Shown here piece after piece: positions 15,625-22,451 of a stretch of DNA of 33,828 bases (position 1 is the first letter of the stretch; the number at the start of each line of letters is the position of its first letter). Source of the stretch: a bacterium (GTDB lineage: Bacteria > UBA9089 > CG2-30-40-21 > SBAY01); assembly GCA_040755795.1 (NCBI GenBank), contig JBFLXS010000009.1, forward strand, positions 1 through 33,828. The letters run 5' to 3'. The position numbers were made by a program, and so were the translations under genes. Under the pieces are notes generated by a model. That model had not been told where the DNA came from. It was given only the letters and a program-made list of their open reading frames with translations, and ran no database searches.

Positions 15625-16653
15625 ATGAAACTATATATTGATTCAGCAAATATTAATGCCATTGAGAAATATTCTAAAATGAAGATTTTCTCAGGCGTAA
15701 CGACAACCCCTACTTTTTTCAGAAGAGAGGGAATAACGGATATACCAGGTGAGATAAAAAAAATCTCTAAGATAATTCCTGGTGAGATTCATATTGAAGC
15801 GATGGGAAACACGGCTGAGGAAATTATAGAAAGTGCTATGGCTAATATGGAAATGGGGCCCAATGTGATTTCAAAAATTCCTCTGCATCATGAGAGTATA
15901 AAAGCAGTTGAATACCTATCAGAAAAAGGAATTAAAACAAATGTTCACTTACTCTTTTCATTAAATCAGGCAATCCTGGCGGCATTAGCTGGAGCAACAT
16001 ATGTTTGTCCTCTTGTCGGAAGAATATATGATATTGGTTACGATGGTTTAAAGGTGATTGAGGAGATAATTATTGGTTTTAAGAAATACCCGGAAATAAA
16101 ATCAAAGGTAATGGTTTCAAGTGTCCGAACACCAGAACATGTCCGTCAGGCGTTTTTAATTGGGGCTGATTGCATTACTATACCGCCTTTTGCCATAGAG
16201 CAAATGTTTCAACATCCCCTGACTAAATCAGGTATTGACAAATTCGAAGAAGATATTATGTTAACCCGGTATGTCAGAGATTTACTCCATTTAGGAGAAG
16301 ATTTACCCGTTGTGACTGAAGAAACTTATATGAAAGATGCAATCGTTGAAATGACGAAGAAAAAACTCGGTATTGTTCTGGTTATAGACAAGGAAGGGAA
16401 ATTGATAGGATGTATTACTGATGGTGACCTACGCCGAGCAATTCAAAAATTTCCAAATCTCTATGATTATCGTGCAGGAGAATGTATGACCGGAGAACCA
16501 AAAACAATATCAAAAGATGCTTTTGTTCATGAGGCTTTATCTATGATGGAAAAATCGAGTATTACTCAATTAATTACAGTTACAGAAAATCAGGAACCAT
16601 TTGGAATAATTCACATCCATGACATCCTTAAATACAAAGGATTAAATACTTAA
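15625..16653 (+). CDS. Transaldolase-family enzyme fused to a CBS-domain pair
   Basis: A 342-residue fusion. Residues 1-218 are a TalC/fructose-6-phosphate-aldolase-type barrel: D6 (LYID), GVTTTP, the Schiff-base lysine K84 (ISKIP), NVHLLFSLNQA, PLVGRI and a final MFQHPLTKSGIDKFEED. Residues ~230-342 are two CBS motifs, the first with ITDGDLRR as in arabinose-5-phosphate isomerase KdsD. The barrel has T28 where the family has Asn (TTNP), and NVH where TalB has NLT, so substrate preference may differ. It sits 11 bases before kdsC and downstream of kdsA, where KdsD would be expected. An ATG at 15610 is in frame, but GGAGG at 15612-15616 makes 15625 the likely start. Confidence 0.8.
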   Translation: MKLYIDSANINAIEKYSKMKIFSGVTTTPTFFRREGITDIPGEIKKISKIIPGEIHIEAMGNTAEEIIESAMANMEMGPNVISKIPLHHESIKAVEYLSEKGIKTNVHLLFSLNQAILAALAGATYVCPLVGRIYDIGYDGLKVIEEIIIGFKKYPEIKSKVMVSSVRTPEHVRQAFLIGADCITIPPFAIEQMFQHPLTKSGIDKFEEDIMLTRYVRDLLHLGEDLPVVTEETYMKDAIVEMTKKKLGIVLVIDKEGKLIGCITDGDLRRAIQKFPNLYDYRAGECMTGEPKTISKDAFVHEALSMMEKSSITQLITVTENQEPFGIIHIHDILKYKGLNT

Positions 16654-16664
16654 AGGATAATTAG

Positions 16665-17243
16665 ATGGAAGAAAAAACCAAAGATATAAAATTAATACTT
16701 ATGGATGTCGATGGTGTTTTAACCGATGGACGAATAATACTTGGGGAAAAGGAGGAGTTAAAATTTTTTGACATCAAAGATGGAATGGGCATAACTTTAG
16801 CTAAAAAAGCAGGATTAAAAGTAGGCGTAATTACAGGCAGAACAAGCAAAGCAGTTGAAAAAAGAGGGAAAGAGCTAAAGATGGATTATGTCATCCAGGA
16901 AAAAATCAATAAGTTAGAAGCAGTTGAAGAAATCCTGAAAAAAGAAAAATTAGACTATAAAAATATTGCTTACATTGGAGATGATATAATCGACATTTCC
17001 TTATTCAGAAAAGTTGGGTTCTCAGCAACCGTTAATGATGCACCCGAATATATTAAATCAGAAGTGAGTTATGTTGCCAATAAAAATGGTGGAAGAGGAG
17101 CAGTTAGAGAAATCATTGAGTATATCTTAAAAAATCAAGGAGTTTTACAATTAACTATTGATAAGATTATAGAGGCGTGGAGTAATGATGACTGTAACTA
17201 TTCACCATTCACAATTCACAATTTCTTCCCTAAATTTCCTTAA
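16665..17243 (+). CDS. kdsC: Kdo-8-phosphate phosphatase, HAD family
   Basis: Removes phosphate from Kdo 8-phosphate. HAD motifs are D14-V-D16-GVLTDG, T57-G-R59, K83 (EKINKLEAV) and GDD (D106-D107); small C0-type HAD without a cap, forming tetramers in relatives. The genuine protein ends at ...AWSNDD, about 172 residues. The last 20 codons (CNYSPFTIHNFF…) are read from the family A element inserted inside the stop codon; excision restores GAT GAC TAA. The gene follows the transaldolase-CBS gene by 11 bases and shares its operon. Confidence 0.88.
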   Translation: MEEKTKDIKLILMDVDGVLTDGRIILGEKEELKFFDIKDGMGITLAKKAGLKVGVITGRTSKAVEKRGKELKMDYVIQEKINKLEAVEEILKKEKLDYKNIAYIGDDIIDISLFRKVGFSATVNDAPEYIKSEVSYVANKNGGRGAVREIIEYILKNQGVLQLTIDKIIEAWSNDDCNYSPFTIHNFFPKFP

Positions 17244-17415
17244 TAATGGTGAATGGTGAATTGTCAATTGTGAATTGTGAATTATCACTCTTCACGGTGT
17301 CAAGCAAACCTGGCCCAAGAGTTCGATGCACCGCTATAGCGCATCCAATGACTCTATTCGATAATTCATCAAATTTCACTTCGTGCTCTCCGTACCCTTC
17401 GTGGTGAATAATTAC
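17194..17415. mobile_element. Fold-back element, family A, in the kdsC stop codon
   Basis: Termini GTAACTATTCACC and GGTGAATAATTAC; perfect 8-bp target duplication TGATGACT at 17186-17193 and 17416-17423. The arms hold repeated CCATTCACAATTCACAATT and its complement. Removing the element and one duplication joins GATGACT to AAGG, giving the original kdsC stop TAA. Confidence 0.85.
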
Positions 17416-17603
17416 TGATGACTAAGGTTGTTTTGCTTTGTAACGGAACTTCCCCCTAAAAATTGTCCAAAGAATAATTTATACTGGACATTGCCATTAA
17501 CTGAGCTATTTAGGGACGGTTTATTTTCATTGTTTTCTCTGTGATTTCTTCTGGAAATTAGAAATTGGAAATTTCTTCACTTCTTTCCCCAATTTCTAAT
17601 TTC
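17416..17603. other. Intergenic, no gene; minor inverted repeats
   Basis: No coding sequence is seen. GGAACTTCCCCCTAAA (about 17446) is roughly complementary to TTTAGGGACGGTTTATTTTC (about 17509), and GAAATTAGAAATTGG is complementary to CCAATTTCTAATTTC just before 17604. Both resemble remains of small hairpin elements. Confidence 0.4.
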
Positions 17604-17840
17604 GTAACCGTTCAGGCTATATATCAAAAGTGTAAGAAAGGGGATAAGGAGATAAGAAGGATATGGAGATAAGATAATAGAAATAGATTGAAATTTATAG
17701 AAATAGGTAGAAATTGATTGTGGAAAACAACAAATTTCCATAAATTTCTATTAGTTTCTATTAATTTCAATTTTTTTAATAATATCCCCTTATCTCCTTT
17801 ATCTCCATATCTCCTTTTCTTACACCACCTGAACGCTTAC
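17604..17840. mobile_element. Family A element with nested purine-rich fold-back
   Basis: Begins GTAACCGTTCAGG and ends CCTGAACGCTTAC. Inside (about 17631-17826) is a second fold-back, TGTAAGAAAGGGGATAAGG… with its complement CTCCTTTTCTTACA. The flanks CTAATTTC and CGGAATGT do not match. It lies next to the element at 17857. Confidence 0.6.
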
Positions 17841-17856
17841 CGGAATGTGGATAAGT

Positions 17857-18088
17857 GTAACCGTTCACTGCAGAGACGCAGAGAAAAAATTAAAATCTAT
17901 TTATCAGAGACAGAAATTTCCTTTTTTTGTGTGCATTTCGGGTCTTTCGTTATTTATTAATTTTTTAATACGGACTTTTGACTAACTGTTTTTAAGCCTT
18001 TTTAAACAGCGAAAAACGCGAAAAAAAGATATTTTCCTCTCTGTTTCTCTGCGTCTTCTCTGCGGTAAAGGATTACCTGAACGGTTAC
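17857..18088. mobile_element. Fold-back element, family A, 8-bp target duplication
   Basis: GTAACCGTTCACTGCAGAG at the left and TACCTGAACGGTTAC at the right, with perfect 8-bp direct repeats GGATAAGT at 17849-17856 and 18089-18096. It is the inverted sister of the element at 7570-7804 (shared interiors GCAGAGACGCAGAG and AAACAGCGAAAAACGCG). It inserted beside the older copy at 17604-17840. Confidence 0.85.
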
Positions 18089-18164
18089 GGATAAGTTTTG
18101 TCAAACTTCTCATTGACATTTAAGCTAAAAGAAAAAAGATTCGATTGACTTGTTTATCTATGGG

Positions 18165-18305
18165 GTAACTATTCAGCAAGGGAGAATATCGGCTCTTCAT
18201 AAGTGTTCACTTTTAATTTTTAAATCCACTAAAAACGGTTCACTTTTAATTCTTAAATAACATTCAGAAAAAAATCTTGACTTAAATAAAATTATCTGGT
18301 ATGAT
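18165..18305 (+). promoter_or_regulatory. VanZ-like gene promoter with upstream direct repeats
   Basis: TTGACT at 18277-18282 and TATGAT at 18300-18305 with 17-base spacing form a good sigma-70 promoter. Upstream, GTTCACTTTTAATT(T/C)TTAAA occurs twice (18205-18224 and 18238-18257), 33 bp apart or about three helix turns, so it may bind a regulator. A solo family A left end, GTAACTATTCAGC, is at 18165. The predicted transcript start is only a few bases before the ATG at 18316. Confidence 0.55.
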
Positions 18306-18315
18306 ATAAACCATA

Positions 18316-18690
18316 ATGAGTATATCAAGGCGGTATTGGTTTTTGGCAGGGATTTATATGGGTTTGATTTTTATTCAATCATCAATTCCAGGGGATAAAT
18401 TGCCACCACTACCAATTTCAGATAAACTTTCACATCTGATTGAGTTTGGAATATTGAGCTGGCTTATTGGCAAGGCATCAAGAACTTCAAACAAAAAATT
18501 CTTGATTAAACAAGCGGCAATATTCTCAATCATTATCACGATATTGTATGGCTTAAGTGATGAACTACATCAATCTTTTATTTCCTTACGCGAGCCAGAG
18601 GTTTATGATGTTATCTATGATGGAACTGGAGGTATTTTGGCTCAAGGGATATTTTTGATAAAAAGACCAAATAGGGCTTCACGAAATTAA
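18316..18690 (+). CDS. VanZ-like membrane protein
   Basis: A 124-residue integral membrane protein with about four hydrophobic segments. SDKLSHLIEFGILSWL, then YGLSDELHQSF and DVIYDGTGGILAQG match the VanZ-like family (SDK…H, DE.HQ, D…D..G). The reaction is unknown; VanZ itself gives low-level teicoplanin resistance. No ribosome-binding site precedes the ATG and the promoter is very close, so the mRNA may be leaderless. The last residues (ASRN) and the stop come from TTCACGAAATTAA, the start of a repeat shared with 11740-11800. Confidence 0.75.
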   Translation: MSISRRYWFLAGIYMGLIFIQSSIPGDKLPPLPISDKLSHLIEFGILSWLIGKASRTSNKKFLIKQAAIFSIIITILYGLSDELHQSFISLREPEVYDVIYDGTGGILAQGIFLIKRPNRASRN

Positions 18691-18740
18691 AAGCAAGTAA
18701 TTGGTAACTAATTACCATTCACCAGTTACCATTTACCAAA
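18678..18740. repeat. Short fold-back repeat between VanZ-like and barrel genes
   Basis: TTCACGAAATTAAAAGCAAG followed by GTAATTGGTAACTAATTACC and CAGTTACCATTTACC. Near-identical to 11740-11800. It overlaps the VanZ-like gene's stop and ends just before the next ribosome-binding site. Confidence 0.6.
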
Positions 18741-18757
18741 AGAAAGGATGTGGAATA

Positions 18758-19657
18758 ATGAACAAAAAATGTTTTCTTGTGGTTTTTCTATTGATTTCAG
18801 GTATACTTTCCCAATCTTTAGCCAATCCCATTCTTGGAGAATATTCCGCTGTTTTAGAACCGGGGAAATATGAATTAAAGAAAAATTTGCTCTGGCTGGT
18901 AAGTGACGAAGTGTGGAATAATGAGGGAGAAAGGCAGGATTACGAGGCCGGGGAAGAGGTTAAAGAAGGATTTGAAGCAAGGGAATTTGAAATTCAATTA
19001 GAACTTTATCGAGGGATAGTAGAAAATTTAGAATTAGGTCTGGTTTTCCCTTTTTTGTTTTTAAATAAAACCCCTTATTTAGGTGCTCAAGAAAAATCTG
19101 GTCAGGGTAGAGGAGACCTCGAATTAAAAGCAAAATATAATCTTATTTCAGGTAAAATTGACCTACCATCTATTTCCGGGTTATTAATCATAAAACTTCC
19201 TACCGGCAAAGAGGCAAAAAAAGGCTCAACTGACTTACCAACTTCATCCGGAGGAACAGATTTGACTTTTATGGGAATATTGACCAAAAATTTAGAGCCT
19301 TTTACCACACACTTAAATCTCGCTTATACGCTCACTGGCAAAGGCAAAAATGAAGAAGGAATTGAGATTAACCCCGGCAATGTATTCACCTACGATGTAA
19401 CTTTAGACTATCCAGCGGGAAAGAGAACAACCATTGTTACTGAACTAATAGGTGAATTTAAAAGCGAAGACAGAAATAGCCAGAAAAAGAAAATTAACGC
19501 ATCCAAATCTTCGTTAATGACGCTTTTATTAGGTCTTCAATACGAAACTGTTGAACTGCATAATACTACCCTACAAGCGGCAATTGCTTACCGTGTTACT
19601 GGTAAAAATAAAAAAACTGGAATAACACCTATTTTAGGTTTTATTCGTGAGTTTTAG
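18758..19657 (+). CDS. Outer-membrane beta-barrel protein (phenol MetA-degradation/transporter type)
   Basis: About 299 residues. A signal peptide (residues 1-22, ending SLA before NP) is followed by alternating amphipathic strands: LELGLVFPF, GQGRGDLELKAKYNL, LLIIKLPTGKEA, GTDLTFMGILTK, HLNLAYTLTGKG, TTIVTELIGEF, and a C-terminal strand ending in Phe. This matches the MetA-pathway phenol-degradation/outer-membrane transporter family. The cargo is unknown. I prefer ATG 18758 (AGAAAGGA upstream, signal peptide immediately following) to the longer frame from 18701, which reads a repeat. The TAG stop uses a G from the family A element; without it the stop is TAA. Confidence 0.65.
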   Translation: MNKKCFLVVFLLISGILSQSLANPILGEYSAVLEPGKYELKKNLLWLVSDEVWNNEGERQDYEAGEEVKEGFEAREFEIQLELYRGIVENLELGLVFPFLFLNKTPYLGAQEKSGQGRGDLELKAKYNLISGKIDLPSISGLLIIKLPTGKEAKKGSTDLPTSSGGTDLTFMGILTKNLEPFTTHLNLAYTLTGKGKNEEGIEINPGNVFTYDVTLDYPAGKRTTIVTELIGEFKSEDRNSQKKKINASKSSLMTLLLGLQYETVELHNTTLQAAIAYRVTGKNKKTGITPILGFIREF

Positions 19658-19896
19658 TAAGCGTTCAGCCACAGAGGCACAGAGTTCACAGAGAATTAAG
19701 GAAATTAGCCACAAATGCACACGAATTAACCTCTGACATCCCATAAATGTAGTGCGAACCTTTGGGTTCGCCTTTTGGCTTGCCAGAAGCGAGGCTAAAG
19801 CCTCGCACTACAAATCTTTTTGTATTTGTGTTCATTCCGGGTTATATATTTCCTCTGTGTTCTCTGTGACTCTGTGGCTATATCTTGAACGGTTAC
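19657..19896. mobile_element. Fold-back element, family A, between convergent stops
   Basis: Termini GTAAGCGTTCAGCC and CTTGAACGGTTAC; perfect 8-bp duplication GAGTTTTA at 19649-19656 and 19897-19904. It is the inverted sister of the copy at 14921 and carries the same REP pair (19748-19812) at the same place. The left duplication holds the end of the barrel gene, and the right one contains the rpmB stop (TTA on this strand). Confidence 0.88.
19748..19812. repeat. REP pair (REPIN-like) inside the element
   Basis: TGTAGTGCGAACCTTTGGG on the left and AAAGCCTCGCACTACA on the right. Two GTAG-headed hairpins face each other, joined by CTTTTGGCTTGCCAG. It is the reverse complement of the pair at 15007-15071 with minor changes. 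Confidence 0.7.
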
Positions 19897-19901
19897 GAGT
19901 T

Positions 19902-20099
19902 TTAAGCAGTTTGTAAAGATGGTTGTTTTTTAGTCCGCAGACAAGTCGTGCAAAGATAGACATGTTTTGCTGTTTTATTTATCATTATTTTAGTCCTGTG
20001 AAGATTTGGTAACCATCTTCGCTTCGTTTTGCGATTTGAATGGCTAACATTATAACCAACTTGAGGACCTTTACCGCAGATGTAACATACCTTAGCCAT
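19902..20099 (-). CDS. rpmB: 50S ribosomal protein L28
   Basis: A 65-residue protein of the large ribosomal subunit. [21 protein letters not shown] and [11 protein letters not shown] are the L28 signature, and the pairs C5/C8 and CTTC near residues 54-57 form the zinc-binding version. I start at 20099 because AGGAGG precedes it on the minus strand; longer frames upstream are not L28. It converges with the barrel gene, and their stops once shared the sequence TTAA before the family A element separated them. Confidence 0.93.
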   Translation of the reverse strand: MAKVCYICGKGPQVGYNVSHSNRKTKRRWLPNLHRTKIMINKTAKHVYLCTTCLRTKKQPSLQTA

Positions 20100-20176
20100 A
20101 TTGAATTTTACCTCCTGAACAAATTTTATATATAATAACATAAAATTTATATTCTTGCAAGTATTTTTTTGTAATG

Positions 20177-20385
20177 CAGTAATTCTCATTATGACAGAAA
20201 TTGTGTAAAAAAGGGGAAAGGGAGAAAATGGAGAAAGGGAGAAAATGATTAAAATTAGTCACGAATAGACCGAATTAATCCTATGTTTCGTGCTTATTCG
20301 TGTCCTATTAGTGGTTATATTTTCTCCTCTTTCTCCCTATTCTCCAATTCTCCTTGCTTACACATTTTCATAATTAGAATTGCTG
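20177..20385. mobile_element. Fold-back element, family B, 9-bp target duplication
   Basis: Termini CAGTAATTCTCATTATGA and CATAATTAGAATTGCTG, flanked by perfect 9-bp direct repeats TTTGTAATG at 20168-20176 and 20386-20394. It is the reverse complement of the copy at 11473-11680. It lies upstream of rpmB and of cas6, which point away from it. Confidence 0.85.
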
Positions 20386-20476
20386 TTTGTAATGGGTGCG
20401 TGTAAAATTTAAGGGAAAACGATAAAATGAACCGTTCCATTATTCCCTACAAAGTAAAGATAAAGGGGAAAAAGGT

Positions 20477-21469
20477 ATGTATATACACACTGCATCAGTT
20501 ATGCTCAATCTAAAGGCATTAGAGCCAATCATCCTCCCTTCTTACAAAGGTTCTACCTTAAGGGGAGGATTTGGGACTGCCTTTAAGCGAGTAGTTTGTG
20601 CCATAAAGGATAAGGAATGTCCAGACTGCCTGCTGAAAGACAAATGCGTTTACTCCTACATCTTTGAAACCCCACCTCCACAAGATACCAAAATTATGCG
20701 TAAATATACCTCTGCACCTCACCCATTTGTTATTGAACCGCCTCCAGAAAAACGGATGGGTTATAAACCTGGCGATGAGATAAACTTTTCCCTTATCCTC
20801 ATCGGCAAGGCAATAGACTACCTTCCCTATTTTGTCTATACCTTTCAAGAGCTGGGGAAGATAGGTATAGGCAAAGACAGAGGCAAGTTTGAGTTGCAAG
20901 AGGTTAGCTGTAACGGAGAGACAATCTATGATTCTCGGAATAAAACGCTTAAATCCATTACTCCTTCGACCTTATCGGTAGTCTTTGACGATACTCATAC
21001 TGACCCATTTATCCTTGAAACCTTAACCTTGAATTTTCTCACCCCTACCCGTATCCTTTATGACAACCATCTTACGATTGAGCTTGATTTCGAGATTCTG
21101 CTCAGGCAGCTTTTGCGCCGTATCTCTCTCCTTTATTACTTTCATTGTAATGGTGACCCATCTGCATGGGATTTCAGAAGAATAATTTACAAATCCAAAC
21201 AGATAGAGACAATAAAACGGATGTTAGACTGGTATGACTGGGAGCGATACTCTGCCCGGCAGGAAACAAGGATGAAGCTGGGTGGTTTTGTAGGTGAGAT
21301 AACCTTTAAAGGTGTTATTGAACCATTCATTCCTTTAATCAAAGCAGGTGAGGTATTGCATATTGGCAAAGGCACCAGCTTTGGACTGGGGAAATATAAG
21401 ATAGAAGGCGTAGAGCACGGAGTAAGAAAAAAGGGTAACTATTCAGCCTGTAGGAAAGTAGGAGAGTAG
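20477..21469 (+). CDS. cas6: CRISPR pre-crRNA endoribonuclease Cas6
   Basis: Cuts the CRISPR precursor transcript within repeats to give crRNAs. A 330-residue RAMP protein: N-terminal LRGGFGTAFKR, a cysteine-rich ECPDCLLKDKC segment, central FQELGKIGIGKDRGKFELQEV, and the C-terminal glycine-rich loop HIGKGTSFGLGKYKI of the Cas6 C-terminal domain. The final residues (GNYSACRKVGE) come from a family A element; excision gives the original end GVRKKV. AAAGGGGAAAAAGG precedes the ATG. The gene lies 3.9 kb upstream of cas10, separated by inserted modules. Confidence 0.85.
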   Translation: MYIHTASVMLNLKALEPIILPSYKGSTLRGGFGTAFKRVVCAIKDKECPDCLLKDKCVYSYIFETPPPQDTKIMRKYTSAPHPFVIEPPPEKRMGYKPGDEINFSLILIGKAIDYLPYFVYTFQELGKIGIGKDRGKFELQEVSCNGETIYDSRNKTLKSITPSTLSVVFDDTHTDPFILETLTLNFLTPTRILYDNHLTIELDFEILLRQLLRRISLLYYFHCNGDPSAWDFRRIIYKSKQIETIKRMLDWYDWERYSARQETRMKLGGFVGEITFKGVIEPFIPLIKAGEVLHIGKGTSFGLGKYKIEGVEHGVRKKGNYSACRKVGE

Positions 21470-21829
21470 GAAAGTAGGAAAGGGAAGACATTGTCCCCAG
21501 AAGAGGAATACCGTGCACATCCTTTATCCCTTTCCTACTTACCTACTACCTACTTGCCTACTATTTCCATTGCTCTGTCTTCCGGAGGTTAATGTTCGTT
21601 CCCCCAAATAACTGCCCCATTACGAACTAAGGTATTATCTAATTCTATCTAAAGATCTTAATTATCTGCCAGATTTTCAATCCATTTGGGATATATCTGA
21701 AGAAGTGAGTAGGTTTAATCAAATCAATTAAGAGTAAAATAGTATGAAGTATTTTACTCTCTTCCTACTTCCTACTTCCTACTTTCCTACTTTCCTACTT
21801 CCTACTTGCTTGGTATGCTGAATAGTTAC
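21435..21829. mobile_element. Fold-back element, family A, at the 3' end of cas6
   Basis: Termini GTAACTATTCAGCC and GCTGAATAGTTAC; perfect 8-bp duplication AAAAAAGG at 21427-21434 and 21830-21837. The arms are repeated GGAAAGTAGGAAAGTAGG and complementary CCTACTTTCCTACTTTCC. It inserted 2 bases before the original cas6 stop and fills the stretch up to the next promoter. Confidence 0.88.
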
Positions 21830-21880
21830 AAAAAAGGTATAATTTGTTTCAACTCCTTGCTTTTTGCTTTAAACTTTTTA

Positions 21881-21910
21881 TTGACATAATTGTGGTATAA
21901 GTGTTAAAAT
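21881..21910 (+). promoter_or_regulatory. Promoter of the RelBE-like pair
   Basis: TTGACA at 21881-21886 and TAAAAT at 21905-21910, spacing 18; a TATAAT at 21911-21916 is too far from it. AATGGAGGTG and the ATG at 21936 follow. This promoter is independent of cas6. Confidence 0.5.
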
Positions 21911-21935
21911 TATAATTTAATGGAGGTGAAAGATT

Positions 21936-22175
21936 ATGTTAACCCAAAATCCAAGAATTAATGTTGTCATGGAAAAACGACTTTATCAGACCATCGAACA
22001 ACTGGCTAAAAGGGATGGGGTTTCTTTGTCTTTAAAGACGCGTGACCTGGTCAAAGAAGCTTTAGAAATAGAAGAAGACATTGCTCTTTCAATCTTTGCT
22101 GGAGAGCGAGAACGAACCTTTGAAAAAGCAAATGCCCTTAAGCATAGTGAGGTATGGAGTGAATCAGCGTTTTGA
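21936..22175 (+). CDS. RelB/ribbon-helix-helix-type antitoxin
   Basis: A 79-residue protein. The N-terminal RINVVMEKRLYQTIEQLAKRDG has the strand-helix pattern of ribbon-helix-helix antitoxins, which bind their own promoter as dimers. The C-terminal charged helix (ERERTFEKANALKHSE) would wrap the toxin. It has a strong ribosome-binding site (GGAGGTG) and overlaps the toxin gene by 17 bases. Confidence 0.72.
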   Translation: MLTQNPRINVVMEKRLYQTIEQLAKRDGVSLSLKTRDLVKEALEIEEDIALSIFAGERERTFEKANALKHSEVWSESAF

Positions 22176-22440
22176 GATTAAATACCATCAGGATGTAAAA
22201 ACGGTTGATATACCACTACTTGATGCGAGGTTAAAGATGCGCATTAAAGAGGTTATCGAGACCCGTTTAACCACAGCCCCACACCACTATGGCAAACCCT
22301 TAAGGAAAACTCTGAAAGGATATTGGAAAATAAGGGTTGGTGATTATAGAGTGGTCTATAAAATGATGGAAAATGAAGTCTGGATATTAGGAATCATTCA
22401 CCGCAAAGATGTCTACAAAAAGATAGAGAGAAGGGGCTGA
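22159..22440 (+). CDS. RelE/ParE-family toxin
   Basis: A 93-residue protein with the RelE-superfamily core: KYHQDVKTVDIPLL, PHHYGKPLRKTLKGYWKIRVGDYRVVYK, and WILGIIHRKDVYKKIERR. In the RelE branch such toxins cut mRNA in the ribosome; in the ParE branch they poison gyrase. WKIRVGDYRVVY and the conserved C-terminal arginines favour RelE. I choose GTG at 22159, which overlaps the antitoxin end; the longer frame from 22081 lies wholly inside the antitoxin gene. The pair lies between cas6 and a cas6 relic. Confidence 0.8.
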   Translation: MNQRFEIKYHQDVKTVDIPLLDARLKMRIKEVIETRLTTAPHHYGKPLRKTLKGYWKIRVGDYRVVYKMMENEVWILGIIHRKDVYKKIERRG

Positions 22441-22451
22441 GTTATCAAGCC

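Noticed and set aside
17194-17423. tRNA-like T-arm (GAGTTCGATGC) near 17319
   Set aside because: No acceptor stem, anticodon arm or CCA-proximal pairing could be built around it; it is interior sequence of a fold-back element.
17718-17960. Open reading frame of 80 codons
   Set aside because: It crosses the ends of two fold-back elements and part of their target duplication, so it is not a conserved gene.
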